A program made the position numbers and the translations under genes. A stretch of 64,000 nt of DNA, from contig NZ_WHUT02000001.1 of NCBI RefSeq assembly GCF_009380135.2, positions 124,001 to 188,000 on the forward strand. The letters run 5' to 3'. Under the pieces are notes generated by a model. That model saw only the letters and a program-made list of their open reading frames with translations. It made no database searches and was not told the DNA's origin. Below are positions 52,941 through 62,604 of this stretch, piece after piece. Source of the stretch: Fertoeibacter niger (lineage in GTDB: Bacteria > Pseudomonadota > Alphaproteobacteria > Rhodobacterales > Rhodobacteraceae). Position 1 is the stretch's first letter, and each line of letters opens with the position of its first letter.

Positions 52941-53720
52941 ATGGAACCGATCCTGCAAAAAAACCTGCCCTTCGCCCCCTGGATGGACCCGCGCACCGCC
53001 CGCCTGCCCGGCATCCTGCCGGTAGAGGGGGACGACTGGCTGCGCGTGGACGATGCCTTTGCCGGCCAGATGGCAGAGCGTGACCGGCTGATCGCCGAGC
53101 GCCCGCAACTGGTGCATGGCCTGCTGCCCGAGGCCCGCCCGGCGGCGGCGGAGCTGTTTGCGGCGGTGCTGGCCCGGTTGGCCACGACGCCCGGCTATGT
53201 CGTGGCGCCGGATGCCGTGACGCGCCCCGATGGTGTGACGGTGCCGCTGGACCATGACGCGCCACTTCTGACACTGGGCCGTCTGGTGCAAGAGGATCTG
53301 TGCCTGATGCAGGCGACTGGTGCCGAACATGTGCTGACCGGGGCGATGCTGTGCTTTCCGGCAAGCTGGACACTGGCGGAAAAGCTGGGCCGCCCGATGA
53401 CCGGCATCCATGTGCCGGTGGCGCATTACGACGACAACATCGCGCGACGGGTGCAGCGGCTGTTCGATGCGATCCGCCCCGAACAGATGCTGTGGCGGGC
53501 TAATGCGCTGGTTTACGACGAACATGCGCTGCACCAGCCAAGGCTGGAGGGTCAGCGCCGGCCCCGCCCGGTGCAGCGGCTGTATCTGCGGTCGGAACGG
53601 CAATGCCTGATGCGTCTGCCGGTCAGCCGGGCTGTGGTGTTCTCCATCCACACCTATCTGGTGCGGATGGAGGATGTTTCGCCCGAGGCGCGGGCGGGCA
53701 TGGCTGCGGCGGGGCTGTAG
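52941..53720 (+). CDS. DUF3445 family heme-dependent oxidative N-demethylase-like protein
   Basis: This 259-residue protein belongs to DUF3445 (FAPWMDPRTARLPGILPV, QEDLCLMQATGAEHVLTGAMLCFPASWTLAEKLGRPM, VPVAHYDDNIARRVQRLFD, in pieces), a heme-binding family that includes heme-dependent oxidative N-demethylases acting on dimethylamine-type substrates. It may be involved in breakdown of methylated amines. ATG 52941 has GCGCG upstream but no strong ribosome binding site. It is divergent from dddP, 173 bases apart. Substrate not established. Confidence 0.85.
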   Translation: MEPILQKNLPFAPWMDPRTARLPGILPVEGDDWLRVDDAFAGQMAERDRLIAERPQLVHGLLPEARPAAAELFAAVLARLATTPGYVVAPDAVTRPDGVTVPLDHDAPLLTLGRLVQEDLCLMQATGAEHVLTGAMLCFPASWTLAEKLGRPMTGIHVPVAHYDDNIARRVQRLFDAIRPEQMLWRANALVYDEHALHQPRLEGQRRPRPVQRLYLRSERQCLMRLPVSRAVVFSIHTYLVRMEDVSPEARAGMAAAGL

Positions 53721-53726
53721 CCGCGT

Positions 53727-54536
53727 TCAGATGGCCGCCAGCATGCTTTGCCCCATCGCGCTTTGCGAAAAGGCCAGCGCCGCGCCGGTCAGCGCCATGG
53801 CGCGGCCCGACAGGCGCATATCCTCGCCGCGCAGCACCGAATAGGTGATCATGGCCGCACCCACCGGCAGCGACACCAGCACCAGCGTGGCGTTCAACGC
53901 ATGCACCGCCAGCCGCTGCGCCGGGGTGGCGCGGGGGGCTGGCAGCATGACCGGCGTGGATTCGCCCTGATAGCCCTCGGGGTAAAGCGCCGAGCGCAGC
54001 CGCATCAGTTCGGCGCTGGGGGCCTGCGGCCGGTCGGCGCGGTCATTCGCAAGGTCGGTGGCAGGGTGGTTCACCTTGATCTTGATCGGGCGCACGCGGC
54101 TGCGTTTGATCACATCCAGCGGCGGCAGTTCTTCGGTCATCGCGTCCAGCAATTCGCTGGTCAGCGGTTCGTCCGACTGGTGCCACAGGATCGCATCGGC
54201 CTGAAACCGTGACTGAATCCGGTCCACGATCAGCCGGCACATCGCCTCGCCGCGCTTCAACAGCGGGCTGGTGCCGTCTGATCCGGGACGCGGGCCGACC
54301 GAGGCCGTCAGGCAGGCCCCATGGCCGTGGCCGGGGCGTTCGGCATAGCCCAGCACGATGCGGGCATCGTCCAGATCGAACAGCGCGATATCCTCGCAAT
54401 CCCAGGTCAGCCGGTGGCTTTGCGTTGGGCAGCGCGCAAGTGCGCAATCCAGCTCGCCGACCATATGGGCAAAGTTCAGGCGCGGGGGCTTCACAAACAG
54501 AAGCTGGGCAATCGTACTGGTCGATATGTTACGCAT
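53727..54536 (-). CDS. Conserved hypothetical protein with C-terminal membrane helices
   Basis: This 269-residue protein has an N-terminal soluble region (ISTSTIAQLLFVKPPRLNFAHMVGEL, FDLDDARIVLGYAERPGHGHGACLTASVGPR in pieces) and two C-terminal hydrophobic segments (ALNATLVLVSLPVGAAMITYSVLRG; RAMALTGAALAFSQSAMG). Homologues are known only in Rhodobacterales-like genomes as hypothetical. ATG 54536 (MRNISTSTIAQLLF) is chosen; the frame extends upstream to 54692 with unlikely residues. The DUF3445 gene is convergent and ends 6 bases away. Function unknown. Confidence 0.7.
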   Translation of the reverse strand: MRNISTSTIAQLLFVKPPRLNFAHMVGELDCALARCPTQSHRLTWDCEDIALFDLDDARIVLGYAERPGHGHGACLTASVGPRPGSDGTSPLLKRGEAMCRLIVDRIQSRFQADAILWHQSDEPLTSELLDAMTEELPPLDVIKRSRVRPIKIKVNHPATDLANDRADRPQAPSAELMRLRSALYPEGYQGESTPVMLPAPRATPAQRLAVHALNATLVLVSLPVGAAMITYSVLRGEDMRLSGRAMALTGAALAFSQSAMGQSMLAAI

Positions 54537-54932
54537 GGCGAACTCTCCAACCGGTTTCGTCTGTGCAAACTGCCGGGGCATTGAGCCCGCAATGCGCGGG
54601 GATTGTGGCAATAGCAGGGAATTGGCCCTTAACCCCACCGTTGGCGGTTTCGGACCAATCAACGTGGCAAGGGCGAACTGTTTCCTGCCCATTTTTTAGG
54701 CAAAAGTCGGCCTCGTCGATAAATCACGCGGGTTCAGAGGTTTAGCGGGCCGAATCGCCCGGCGTGCCGGGGCAGGTTGCGCCAAGTGGGAATTTCGTGG
54801 TCCCGATCCCCCTGTCGCTGCGGCGACACTGGCGCGCGGCGCTGTTTCCCGGGCGTCGCAAATCCGCAACCGCAGGCCGAAATGCCAAAGGGCGCCCCAA
54901 GGGACGCCCTTTGCCAGAAACTTCCCTGCGGA
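54537..54932. other. Intergenic region between the hypothetical gene and glnA
   Basis: These 396 bases contain the glnA-side hairpin at 54887-54912 and AT-rich stretches (around 54690-54720) that may hold the promoter of the hypothetical gene. I see no convincing gene; frames here lack ribosome binding sites or family features. Confidence 0.5.
54887..54912 (-). terminator. Terminator hairpin after glnA
   Basis: AAAGGGCG (54887-54894) pairs with CGCCCTTT (54905-54912), and CCC pairs with GGG inside, around AA with one mismatch. It lies 21 bases after the glnA stop, followed by TTT on the minus strand. Confidence 0.7.
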
Positions 54933-56342
54933 TCAGCAGGAGTAATACATCGCGTATTCGATCGGGTGGGGCGTATGCTCATAGGCATAAACCTCTTCCC
55001 ATTTCAGCGCCATGTAGCCTTCCAGCTGGTCTTTGGTGAACACGTCACCGGCCAGCAGGAAGTCATGATCCTTTTCAAGCTCTTGCAGCGCCTCGCGCAG
55101 GCTGCCGCACACGGTGGGGATCGCGGCCAGTTCTTCGGGCGGCAGATCATACAGATCCTTGTCCGAGGCGGGGCCCGGGTCGATCTTGTTCTTGATGCCG
55201 TCCAGACCGGCCATCAGCAGGCCCGCGAAGGCCAGATAGGGGTTGGCCGCCGGATCGGGGAAACGCGCCTCGACCCGCTTGGCCTTGGGCGATTCCGTCC
55301 ACGGAATCCGCACGGCGCCCGAACGGTTGCGGGCCGAATAGGCCAGCAGCACCGGCGCCTCGAAGCCCGGGATCAGCCGCTTGTAGCTGTTGGTCGCCGG
55401 GTTGGTCAGGGCGTTCAGCGCCTTGGCATGCTTGATGATGCCTCCGATGAAATACAGCGCCTCTTGCGAAAGGTCGGCGTATTTGTCGCCTGCGAACAGC
55501 GGCTTGCCGTCTTTCCAGATCGACATGTTCACGTGCATCCCCGACCCGTTGTCGCCCTTCATGGGCTTGGGCATGAAGGTGACGGTCTTGCCATAGGCGT
55601 GGGCCACGTTGTGGATCACGTATTTGTATTTCTGGATGTTGTCAGCCTGTTCGACCAGACCGCCAAAGATCATGCCCAGTTCGTGCTGGCAGGTGGCAAC
55701 CTCGTGGTGGTGCTTGTCCACCTTGATGCCCATGCGCTTCATCGTGGACAGCATCTCGCCGCGGATGTCCTGCGCCTCGTCGATCGGGTTCACCGGGAAA
55801 TAGCCGCCCTTGTGCGCCGCGCGATGCGCCAGGTTGCCGCCTTCCATGGCTGTGTCGGTGTTCCAGGCAGCCGCCTCGGCGTCGATCTGGAACGACACTT
55901 TCTGCGGCGTCACGCAGTAGCGCACATCGTCGAACAGGAAGAATTCCGCCTCGGGGCCGCAGTAGAACGCATCGCCGATGCCGCTGGATTTCAGATAGGC
56001 CTCGGCCTTTTCCGCCGTGCCGCGCGGGTCGCGGCTGTAGGGCTCGCCCGTGTCGGGCTCCACCACGTTGCAATGCACGCACATGGTTTTTTCGGCATAG
56101 AACGGGTCGATATAGACCGAGGACGCATCCGGGATCAGTTTCATGTCGGATTGGTCAATGGATTTCCAGCCCGCGATGGAGGATCCGTCGAACATGAAGC
56201 CTTCCTCGAAGAAGTCTTCATCCACAAGATCGGCCACCAGCGTCACATGCTGAAGCTTGCCCTTGGGGTCGGTAAAGCGGATGTCCACATATTCGACATC
56301 CTCGTCCTTCATCAGTTTCAGAGCTTTGGCGACTGCGCTCAT
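54933..56342 (-). CDS. glnA: Glutamine synthetase type I
   Basis: This enzyme makes glutamine from glutamate and ammonia. The 469-residue protein, the same length as E. coli GlnA, has the class-I motifs [44 protein letters not shown] and the adenylylation tyrosine in DLYDLPPEE. This indicates control by reversible adenylylation. Two adjacent ATGs (56345 and 56342) share AAAGG; 56342 gives the better spacing. It is the second gene after glnB on the same strand, the usual glnB-glnA order in alphaproteobacteria. Confidence 0.97.
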   Translation of the reverse strand: MSAVAKALKLMKDEDVEYVDIRFTDPKGKLQHVTLVADLVDEDFFEEGFMFDGSSIAGWKSIDQSDMKLIPDASSVYIDPFYAEKTMCVHCNVVEPDTGEPYSRDPRGTAEKAEAYLKSSGIGDAFYCGPEAEFFLFDDVRYCVTPQKVSFQIDAEAAAWNTDTAMEGGNLAHRAAHKGGYFPVNPIDEAQDIRGEMLSTMKRMGIKVDKHHHEVATCQHELGMIFGGLVEQADNIQKYKYVIHNVAHAYGKTVTFMPKPMKGDNGSGMHVNMSIWKDGKPLFAGDKYADLSQEALYFIGGIIKHAKALNALTNPATNSYKRLIPGFEAPVLLAYSARNRSGAVRIPWTESPKAKRVEARFPDPAANPYLAFAGLLMAGLDGIKNKIDPGPASDKDLYDLPPEELAAIPTVCGSLREALQELEKDHDFLLAGDVFTKDQLEGYMALKWEEVYAYEHTPHPIEYAMYYSC

Positions 56343-56455
56343 CATGATGCCTTTCGGTTGAGTGTTGCAGTTTGGGCGGATCGCCCGGTGTCCGTGTGCG
56401 CCCCGCATTCGGCCATGCCCGGCAAGGTGCCAGGGCACGCCCCGCGGGGCCGGTG

Positions 56456-56869
<414 letters not shown>

Positions 56870-56968
56870 TCATGGGCAAGGATCAGCCGGGGGATTCTGA
56901 ATGTGAAGCCCAAATTTTGTGCCATCAGTTGAAAAAATGGGCGAAAAATAAACGAATATGAGGCGTGA

Positions 56969-58546
56969 ATGACCGAACTTCTGACATCTGCCCAAATGCG
57001 CGGCATCGAGGCGGCGGCGATGGCCAGCGGCGCGGTCACGGGGCTGGATCTGATGGAGCGTGCGGGGCAGGGCGTGGTTGATGCGCTGCTGGCGATGTGG
57101 CCGGACCTGGCCAGCGGCGTTCCGCGCGTGGCGGTGCTGTGCGGCCCGGGCAACAATGGCGGTGACGGTTTCGTGGTGGCGCGGCTGCTGCGCGAACGCG
57201 GCTGGCAGGTTGAGGTGTTCGCGCATGGCGCGCCAGACCGCCTGCCGCCCGACGCCCGCGCCAACCATGACCGCTGGCTTGCGCTTGGCCCGGTGGCCCC
57301 GCTGGGCGATCTTTGCGGCGGCTTTGGCAAGGCGCATGTCGATCTGGTGGTGGATGCGGTGTTCGGCACCGGGCTGACGCGTGCGCTGGATTGGGATGTG
57401 GAACAGCCGCTGGCCGATATCAGCGAATGGCGGCTGAAACCCTGGCGGCAGGGGCACACGCGCATCGTGGCGGTGGACGTGCCTTCGGGGCTCTGCGCCG
57501 ACAGCGGGCGCGATCTGGGCCTGCGGCTGGCGGCCGATCTGACGGTGACATTTCACCGTGCCAAGCCCGGGCAATATCTGGCCGAGGGGCCGGACCATTG
57601 CGGCAGACTGGTGGTGGCCGACATCGGCCTGCCGCCTGCGGCCCCGCGTTCTTCACAGCCGGGCGAGGTGACGCTGGTCGATGCGCGCGCGCCGCGCAGC
57701 GCGCTGAAATGGGGCGGGCAGAAATATGACCACGGCCATGTGCTTGTGCTGGCGGGGGGCGTGGGGCAGGGCGGCGCTGCCCGCATGGCCGCGCGCGGTG
57801 CGCTGCGCATGGGGGCGGGGCTGGTGACGCTGGGCTGCCCGCCCGCCGCGCTGATCGAGAATGCCGCCCAGCTGAATGCCATCATGCTGCGGCGGGTGGA
57901 CGACCCGGCGGCGCTGACCGCGCTGCTGGAGGACCGGCGCATCAACGCGCTGTGCCTTGGCCCCGGGCTGGGGGTGGAGCGTGCGGCGGGGCTGCTGCCT
58001 GCGGCGCTGGCGGCGCGGCGCGAACAGGCGGCGGTATTCTGGCCCGGGCTGGTGCTGGATGCCGATGCGCTGACCGCGCTGGCCGCTGACCCCGCGCTGA
58101 TGGCCTTGCTGCACCGCAATTGCGTGCTGACCCCGCATCGCGGCGAATTTGCCCGGCTGTTCCCGGACCTGATCGAGCGGCTGCACGCGGAGCCGAAGGG
58201 CGGCCCGGTCTTTTCCAAGGCCGATGCCACGCGTGAGGCGGCGCGGCGTGCGGGCTGCGTCGTGCTGTTCAAGGGGGCCGACACGGTGATCGCCGATCCG
58301 GAAGGGCGGTGCAGCATCCACGCCGCCGCCTATGACCGCCCCGCACCCTGGCTGGCCACCGCGGGGGCGGGCGATGTGCTGGCGGGCTTCATCGCCGGGC
58401 TGCTGGCGCGGCGCAACCCGGCAGTGCGGGCGGCGGAATCGGCGGCCTGGCTGCATGTGGATTGCGCGCGCAGCTTTGGCCCCGGCCTGATCGCCGAGGA
58501 TCTGCCGGAGGAGTTGCCGAAGGTGTTCCGCGCGCTGGGGTGGTAG
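56969..58546 (+). CDS. nnr: Bifunctional NAD(P)H-hydrate epimerase/dehydratase
   Basis: This enzyme repairs damaged NAD(P)H hydrates. The 525-residue protein joins an N-terminal epimerase (YjeF_N: LTSAQMRGIEAAAMASGAVTG, LCGPGNNGGDGFVVARLL, VDAVFGTGLTRALD) to a C-terminal ADP-dependent dehydratase (YjeF_C: LCLGPGLGVERAAG, LVLDADALTAL, LTPHRGEFARLF, FKGADTVIADPEG, TAGAGDVLAGFIAGLLARR). ATG 56969 is the family start. It is divergent from glnB. A hairpin element follows it. Confidence 0.95.
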   Translation: MTELLTSAQMRGIEAAAMASGAVTGLDLMERAGQGVVDALLAMWPDLASGVPRVAVLCGPGNNGGDGFVVARLLRERGWQVEVFAHGAPDRLPPDARANHDRWLALGPVAPLGDLCGGFGKAHVDLVVDAVFGTGLTRALDWDVEQPLADISEWRLKPWRQGHTRIVAVDVPSGLCADSGRDLGLRLAADLTVTFHRAKPGQYLAEGPDHCGRLVVADIGLPPAAPRSSQPGEVTLVDARAPRSALKWGGQKYDHGHVLVLAGGVGQGGAARMAARGALRMGAGLVTLGCPPAALIENAAQLNAIMLRRVDDPAALTALLEDRRINALCLGPGLGVERAAGLLPAALAARREQAAVFWPGLVLDADALTALAADPALMALLHRNCVLTPHRGEFARLFPDLIERLHAEPKGGPVFSKADATREAARRAGCVVLFKGADTVIADPEGRCSIHAAAYDRPAPWLATAGAGDVLAGFIAGLLARRNPAVRAAESAAWLHVDCARSFGPGLIAEDLPEELPKVFRALGW

Positions 58547-58557
58547 GCGGGGTGGGC

Positions 58558-58630
58558 GGCGACGATTTTTCTGCGAAAAATCCCGGCGGCCCGCCACGCA
58601 TGGCCGATTTTTCGCAGAAAAATCGTTGCC
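58558..58630. repeat. 25-bp inverted repeat with nested hairpins
   Basis: The left arm (58558-58582, core CGATTTTTCTGCGAAAAATC) and right arm (58606-58630, core GATTTTTCGCAGAAAAATCG) are inverted copies with one mismatch in 25. Each arm alone also folds (GATTTTT/AAAAATC). A near-copy of the unit lies at 24877-24896. The element is between the convergent nnr and Hint genes, so it may serve as a bidirectional terminator. Confidence 0.7.
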
Positions 58631-58638
58631 GGCAAAGA

Positions 58639-59127
58639 TCAGGCCACCGCCACCCGCCTGGCCCGGCTGCCCAGTTCCATCCCGCCCGCGTAAAGGATCA
58701 CATGCTCGGCGAATTCCAGATGGAACAGCCGCAGTTCCGCCAGCCGCGCAGCCCGGATGTATTCGCCATCCGCCAACCGGTGCAGCGGCACCAACGCCTC
58801 GCGCGCGCCGCACAAAGCCTTTGCCCGCCAGTCGCGCAGCAGCACCGGCTGGTCTGGCAACAGGTGCAGCGCAGCCGCGGGCCGGTCATGCGCCAGCGTG
58901 CCCGCGCCCACGCGCAGCACATCGGCCGGGCGCAGCAGCGTCATGCGCAGGCCCGACAGTCGCCGTGCGCCCGCCCGCGTGATGATGCGGTCGCCAGCGC
59001 CCAGATATTCCACGGGCAACGCCCCGTCGAGCGTCAGCACCTCGGCCCCTTCGGGCAAGGCAATACTGTGGCGATGCGTGACAACAGGGGCCAAAGCCCC
59101 CGCTTTCCCGGTGCCGTTCTGGGTCAT
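58639..59127 (-). CDS. Hint-domain (Hedgehog/intein-like) protein lacking the splicing cysteine
   Basis: This 162-residue protein resembles Hint_2-type domains of alphaproteobacteria: PEGAEVLTLDGALPVEYLGA, GDRIITRAGARRLSGLRMT and the later LPDQPVLLRDWRAKALCGAREALVPLHRLADGEYI (in pieces). Family members usually begin the domain with CFTAGT, whose cysteine does the autocleavage. Here the position has ALPEGAE, so autoprocessing seems unlikely. ATG 59127 is preferred over 59169. No N-terminal secretion domain is visible. Function unknown. Confidence 0.7.
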   Translation of the reverse strand: MTQNGTGKAGALAPVVTHRHSIALPEGAEVLTLDGALPVEYLGAGDRIITRAGARRLSGLRMTLLRPADVLRVGAGTLAHDRPAAALHLLPDQPVLLRDWRAKALCGAREALVPLHRLADGEYIRAARLAELRLFHLEFAEHVILYAGGMELGSRARRVAVA

Positions 59128-59329
59128 GATCGTGCCTGTTCTGCTCTGTCCGGTCTTCTGCCGGTCCATTTGAACCAGCGTAAATGAACAACGGCTGAAT
59201 GGCGAGGGAATTCCCGGTGCCGCCCCGGCAATTTGCGCTTTTCCTCTCGCATACCTTCCGGGGCTTTGTTAGAAGGGCGCGGATTTTCAGGGCGGCTCCG
59301 GTCTTCGGACGGGGGCCGCCCTGTGACAT

Positions 59330-59414
59330 GCGGGTGTGGCGAAATTGGCAGACGCACCAGATTTAGGTTCTGGCGCCGCAAGGCGTGGGGGTTCAAGTCC
59401 CTCCACCCGCACCA
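59330..59414 (+). tRNA. tRNA-Leu(UAG)
   Basis: An 85-base cloverleaf with encoded CCA is present. The acceptor stem is GCGGGTG/CACCCGC, the anticodon stem CCAGA/TCTGG with loop TTTAGGT (anticodon TAG), the long variable arm CGCCGCAAGGCG, and the T arm GGGGGTTCAAGTCCCTC. It reads CUA and other CUN leucine codons. Its 3' end is 23 bases from the tig start, so the two are probably co-transcribed. Confidence 0.95.
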
Positions 59415-59437
59415 GAGAACACGGGAAGGACGAACAC

Positions 59438-60772
59438 ATGCAGGTCACCGAGACCCTGAACGAAGGTCTGAAACGCGGCTACACCATCACGGTGACAGCA
59501 GCGGAACTCGACGCCAAGGTGCAGGAAAAACTGATCGAGGCGCAGCCCGAGGTCGAGATGAAGGGCTTTCGCAAGGGCAAGGTGCCGATGGCCATGCTGA
59601 AAAAGCAGTTTGGCCCGCGCCTGATCGGCGACGCGATGCAAGAGGCCATCGACGGCGCGATGAAATCGCATTTCGAGGCATCGGGCGACCGTCCGGCCAT
59701 GCAGCCCGAAGTGAAGATGGTGGGCGGCGAGACCTGGGCCGAGGGCCAGGATGTCGTGGTGGAAATGGCCTACGAGGCCCTGCCCGAGATCCCCGAGATC
59801 GACGCATCGGCCATCACGCTGGAGCGTCTGCTGGTAAAGGCCGAAGACGCGGCGGTGGACGAGGCTTTGGCCAATCTGGCCGCGACCGCCACCACCTTTG
59901 CCGCGCGTGAGGCCGGTGAGGCCGCCGCCGACGGCGATCAGGTGGTGATCGACTTCAAGGGTTCGGTAGACGGTGACTTCTTTGAAGGTGGCACCGCCGA
60001 GGATTATCCGCTGGTGCTGGGCTCCAACTCCTTCATCCCCGGCTTCGAGGCGCAGCTTGTCGGTGCCAAGGCTGGCGATGATGTCGAGGTGAAGGTGTCC
60101 TTCCCCGCAGAATACGGTGCGGCGCATCTGGCGGGCAAGGACGCGCTGTTTGCCTGCACCGTCAAAGAGGTGAAAGCCCCGCAGGCGGCCCAGATCGACG
60201 ACGAGCTGGCCAAGAAATACGGTGCCGCCGATCTGGCCGCGCTGAAGGCCCAGATCGCCGAGCGTCTGGAGGCGGAATACAAGGGCGCCTCGCGCGCCGT
60301 GATGAAGCGCGCGCTGCTGGATCAGCTGGATGGTCTGGTGTCGTTCGACCTGCCTGCCACGCTGGTGGATGCCGAGGCCGCGCAGATCGCGCATCAGCTT
60401 TGGCACGAGGAAAACCCCGAAGTCCACGACCACAACCACGGCGCGGTTGAAACCACGGACGAGCACAAGACCCTGGCCGTGCGCCGCGTGCGTCTGGGCC
60501 TGCTGTTGGCCGAGATCGGCCGCAAGGCCGATGTGCAGGTGACGGATGCCGAGATGACCCAGGCGGTGCTGGCCCAGGCCCGGCAATACCCGGGGCAGGA
60601 GCGCCAGTATTTCGAATTCGTGCAGAAGAACCCGCAGATGCAGCAGCAGCTGCGCGCGCCGATCTTCGAGGACAAGGTGGTTGATTTCATCGTGGCCGGT
60701 GCGAATGTGTCGGATAAAGAGGTCGGCAAGGACGACCTGCAAAAGGCCATCGAAGCACTGGACGAGATGTAA
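59438..60772 (+). CDS. tig: Trigger factor
   Basis: This ribosome-bound chaperone and peptidyl-prolyl isomerase meets nascent chains. The 444-residue protein has the ribosome-binding domain with [19 protein letters not shown] (signature GFRxGxxP), the FKBP-like domain ([42 protein letters not shown]) and the helical C-domain. GGGAAGGACG precedes ATG 59438; the frame runs back through the tRNA but that part is not protein. It lies directly behind tRNA-Leu(UAG). Confidence 0.96.
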   Translation: MQVTETLNEGLKRGYTITVTAAELDAKVQEKLIEAQPEVEMKGFRKGKVPMAMLKKQFGPRLIGDAMQEAIDGAMKSHFEASGDRPAMQPEVKMVGGETWAEGQDVVVEMAYEALPEIPEIDASAITLERLLVKAEDAAVDEALANLAATATTFAAREAGEAAADGDQVVIDFKGSVDGDFFEGGTAEDYPLVLGSNSFIPGFEAQLVGAKAGDDVEVKVSFPAEYGAAHLAGKDALFACTVKEVKAPQAAQIDDELAKKYGAADLAALKAQIAERLEAEYKGASRAVMKRALLDQLDGLVSFDLPATLVDAEAAQIAHQLWHEENPEVHDHNHGAVETTDEHKTLAVRRVRLGLLLAEIGRKADVQVTDAEMTQAVLAQARQYPGQERQYFEFVQKNPQMQQQLRAPIFEDKVVDFIVAGANVSDKEVGKDDLQKAIEALDEM

Positions 60773-60793
60773 GATTTCCCCCTGCGGGAGAGT

Positions 60794-60821
60794 GAAAGGC
60801 CGCCCTCCGGGGCGGCCTTTC
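60794..60821 (+). terminator. Rho-independent terminator after tig
   Basis: GAAAGGCCGCCC (60794-60805) pairs perfectly with GGGCGGCCTTTC (60810-60821) around TCCG. It starts 21 bases after the tig stop and is followed by a weak T-rich stretch (GCGTTTTGC). Confidence 0.85.
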
Positions 60822-60991
60822 GCGTTTTGCGATACGGTTGCGCCCGGTCACATGACAAATGCCGTCTGCCGCCAAGTGGTTGTTGCCCCGCTGCTTTTCA
60901 TGCTCCATTCTCGATGTGCGGGGACGCAAACCGCGCAGCTCTTGCAGCCTGCGCATCTGTCGCAAGCGCGACAACCGAAAGGCCTTTGCCC

Positions 60992-61681
60992 ATGTTGCCC
61001 AAGTTCCACCTCTCTGCCGCCGCTCTGGCGCTGGCTTGCCTGTCGCCGCAGGGCGCATTGGCGCAAAGCAGCGACGCGTGCTATCAGATGGCCGCAAACC
61101 TTTGTGGTTCGCACTCGCTTGGCCAGTGTTTCACCTATCAGGGCAACTGGGACAATTTGCCCGATGCCTGCCACGGCGACATCCAGATGCAGATCGAGAT
61201 GGACCGCGAGTTTGAAGAGCAGGCGCATAGGGATTCGCAAGACCACGGTGCCGCACCCAGCAGCGACCAGTGCTATGAAACCGCCGCGATGATCTGCCAC
61301 ACCATCCCGCTGGGCACCTGTTTCCAGCAGCAGGATGCCTGGGATTCGATTGACGCCTCGTGCCACGGCGACATTCAGCGCCAGATCGAGATGGACCGCG
61401 AGGCGAACGAGCAGTCCGGAGCGGAAATCCAGAGCGGCGGCTATGTGACGGGCATGGCCTGGGGCGGCAAGATGCGCGACGGACCGGGGATGAACTTTCG
61501 CCAGATCGACAGCATGACCGAAGGCGAAGGCATTGAAATCGTGAGCGATACGGGTCAGTGGTACAATGATTTCCAATGGTATGAGGTGATCGCCCACGGG
61601 CGACACGGCTTCGTCTGGGGCGGCAACTTCTGCCACGACGGCGGCGGCCACATGGACGGATCGGGCGGGGCCTGCAACTGA
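60992..61681 (+). CDS. Secreted protein with duplicated Cys motif and SH3-like domain
   Basis: The 229-residue product has a signal peptide (HLSAAALALACLSPQGALAQ). Two copies of a 64-residue unit follow, with cysteines 30, 38, 46, 60 and 94, 102, 110, 124: the pattern C-x7-C-x7-C-x13-C twice. Each unit ends CHGDIQxQIEMDRE. A C-terminal bacterial SH3-like domain (GKMRDGPGMNFRQIDSMTEG, GQWYNDFQWYEVIAHGRHGF) is the likely wall- or ligand-binding part. ATG 60992 gives the signal peptide; the longer frame is unlikely. Function unknown; the duplication suggests disulfide-bonded modules. Confidence 0.82.
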   Translation: MLPKFHLSAAALALACLSPQGALAQSSDACYQMAANLCGSHSLGQCFTYQGNWDNLPDACHGDIQMQIEMDREFEEQAHRDSQDHGAAPSSDQCYETAAMICHTIPLGTCFQQQDAWDSIDASCHGDIQRQIEMDREANEQSGAEIQSGGYVTGMAWGGKMRDGPGMNFRQIDSMTEGEGIEIVSDTGQWYNDFQWYEVIAHGRHGFVWGGNFCHDGGGHMDGSGGACN

Positions 61682-61706
61682 CGCGACACGGCTTTGCAGA
61701 ATAAAA

Positions 61707-61734
61707 AAAGCGCGCCAGTTGCCTGGCGCGCTTT
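61707..61734. terminator. Bidirectional terminator between the SH3 protein gene and rplI
   Basis: AAAGCGCGCCAG (61707-61718) pairs perfectly with CTGGCGCGCTTT (61723-61734) around TTGC. On the minus strand a seven-T run follows, giving a strong terminator for rpsF-rpsR-rplI. On the plus strand it ends the SH3 gene. Confidence 0.9.
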
Positions 61735-61756
61735 GGTATTCAGGAAGGCAAAGCGA

Positions 61757-62341
61757 TCAGTCGCGGCCCAGATCCTGGCCGTCCTGGGCGGCGCCCATTT
61801 CGCTGAACAGTTCCGCAATCTCGAATTCGGCTTCGGCTTCGGCTTCGGCGGCCAGTTCGGCCACTGATTTGCCCGAGGCTTGCAGCTCGGCTTCTTCGGG
61901 CGAACGCGCCACGTTCAGCGTCAGCTTGACCGTCACTTCGGGGTGCAGCGTCACGGTGACGGAATGCAGACCCAGTTCCTTGATCGGACGGTCCAGCACG
62001 ATCTGGCCACGCTCGACAGTGAAACCGCCGGCGGTTGCGGCATCGGCCACGTCACGGGTGGTGACGGAACCGTAAAGCGCGCCCGAATCGGATGCCGACC
62101 GGATCACGATGAACACCTGGCCGTCCAGCTTTTCAGCCACGGCTTCGGCTTCTTTTTTCGTCTCGAGGTTCTGCGTCTCGAGCTGGGCTTTTTTCGATTC
62201 GAACTGCTTGATGTTCGCGGGGTTGGCGCGCAGCGCCTTGCCCTGCGGCAACAGGTAGTTGCGGCCGAAACCGTCCTTGACGGTGACGACATCGCCCATC
62301 TGGCCCAGTTTGGCCACGCGCTGAAGAAGGATGACTTGCAT
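61757..62341 (-). CDS. rplI: 50S ribosomal protein L9
   Basis: L9 links the ribosomal surface and limits frameshifting. The 194-residue protein has the N-domain [20 protein letters not shown] with [16 protein letters not shown], the connecting helix ([20 protein letters not shown]) and the C-domain. An acidic C-terminal extension (about 45 residues, rich in Glu and Ala) is longer than the E. coli protein, common in alphaproteobacteria. It is the last gene of rpsF-rpsR-rplI, 12 bases after rpsR. Confidence 0.97.
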   Translation of the reverse strand: MQVILLQRVAKLGQMGDVVTVKDGFGRNYLLPQGKALRANPANIKQFESKKAQLETQNLETKKEAEAVAEKLDGQVFIVIRSASDSGALYGSVTTRDVADAATAGGFTVERGQIVLDRPIKELGLHSVTVTLHPEVTVKLTLNVARSPEEAELQASGKSVAELAAEAEAEAEFEIAELFSEMGAAQDGQDLGRD

Positions 62342-62353
62342 GTTGGTCGCTCC

Positions 62354-62581
62354 TTATTTCACGGCATAGGGCAGCAGGGCGAGGAAGCGGGCGCGCTTGA
62401 TCGCGCGGGCCAGCTCACGCTGCTTGATCGCCGAAACGGCGGTGATGCGCGACGGCACGATCTTGCCACGCTCGGAGATGTAGCGTTGCAGCAGCCGCGT
62501 GTCTTTGTAGTCGATGGCCGGTGCGTTGTCGCCCGAGAACGGGCAGACCTTGCGGCGGCGGAAGAAGGGTTTGTTCGCCAT
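62354..62581 (-). CDS. rpsR: 30S ribosomal protein S18
   Basis: S18 pairs with S6 on the small subunit. The 75-residue protein has the family pattern [37 protein letters not shown] and [25 protein letters not shown] (in two parts). It lies between rpsF (23 bases upstream) and rplI (12 bases downstream) on the minus strand. Confidence 0.97.
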   Translation of the reverse strand: MANKPFFRRRKVCPFSGDNAPAIDYKDTRLLQRYISERGKIVPSRITAVSAIKQRELARAIKRARFLALLPYAVK

Positions 62582-62604
62582 GGTTTATGTCCTTTCCTGC
62601 CTGA

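Noticed and set aside
49772-54536. A complete DMSP catabolic cluster around dddP
   Set aside because: The neighbours are purB, a DUF333 lipoprotein, a DUF3445 protein and a hypothetical protein; no dmdA, acuI, acuK or BCCT transporter is present.
59330-59414. tRNA-Leu as a phage or island attachment site
   Set aside because: No integrase, no duplicated tRNA 3' end and no foreign-looking DNA lie next to it; tig follows directly.
59336-59437. Coding start of tig within the tRNA
   Set aside because: The frame runs through tRNA-Leu; the family start is ATG 59438 with a GGGAAGG site.
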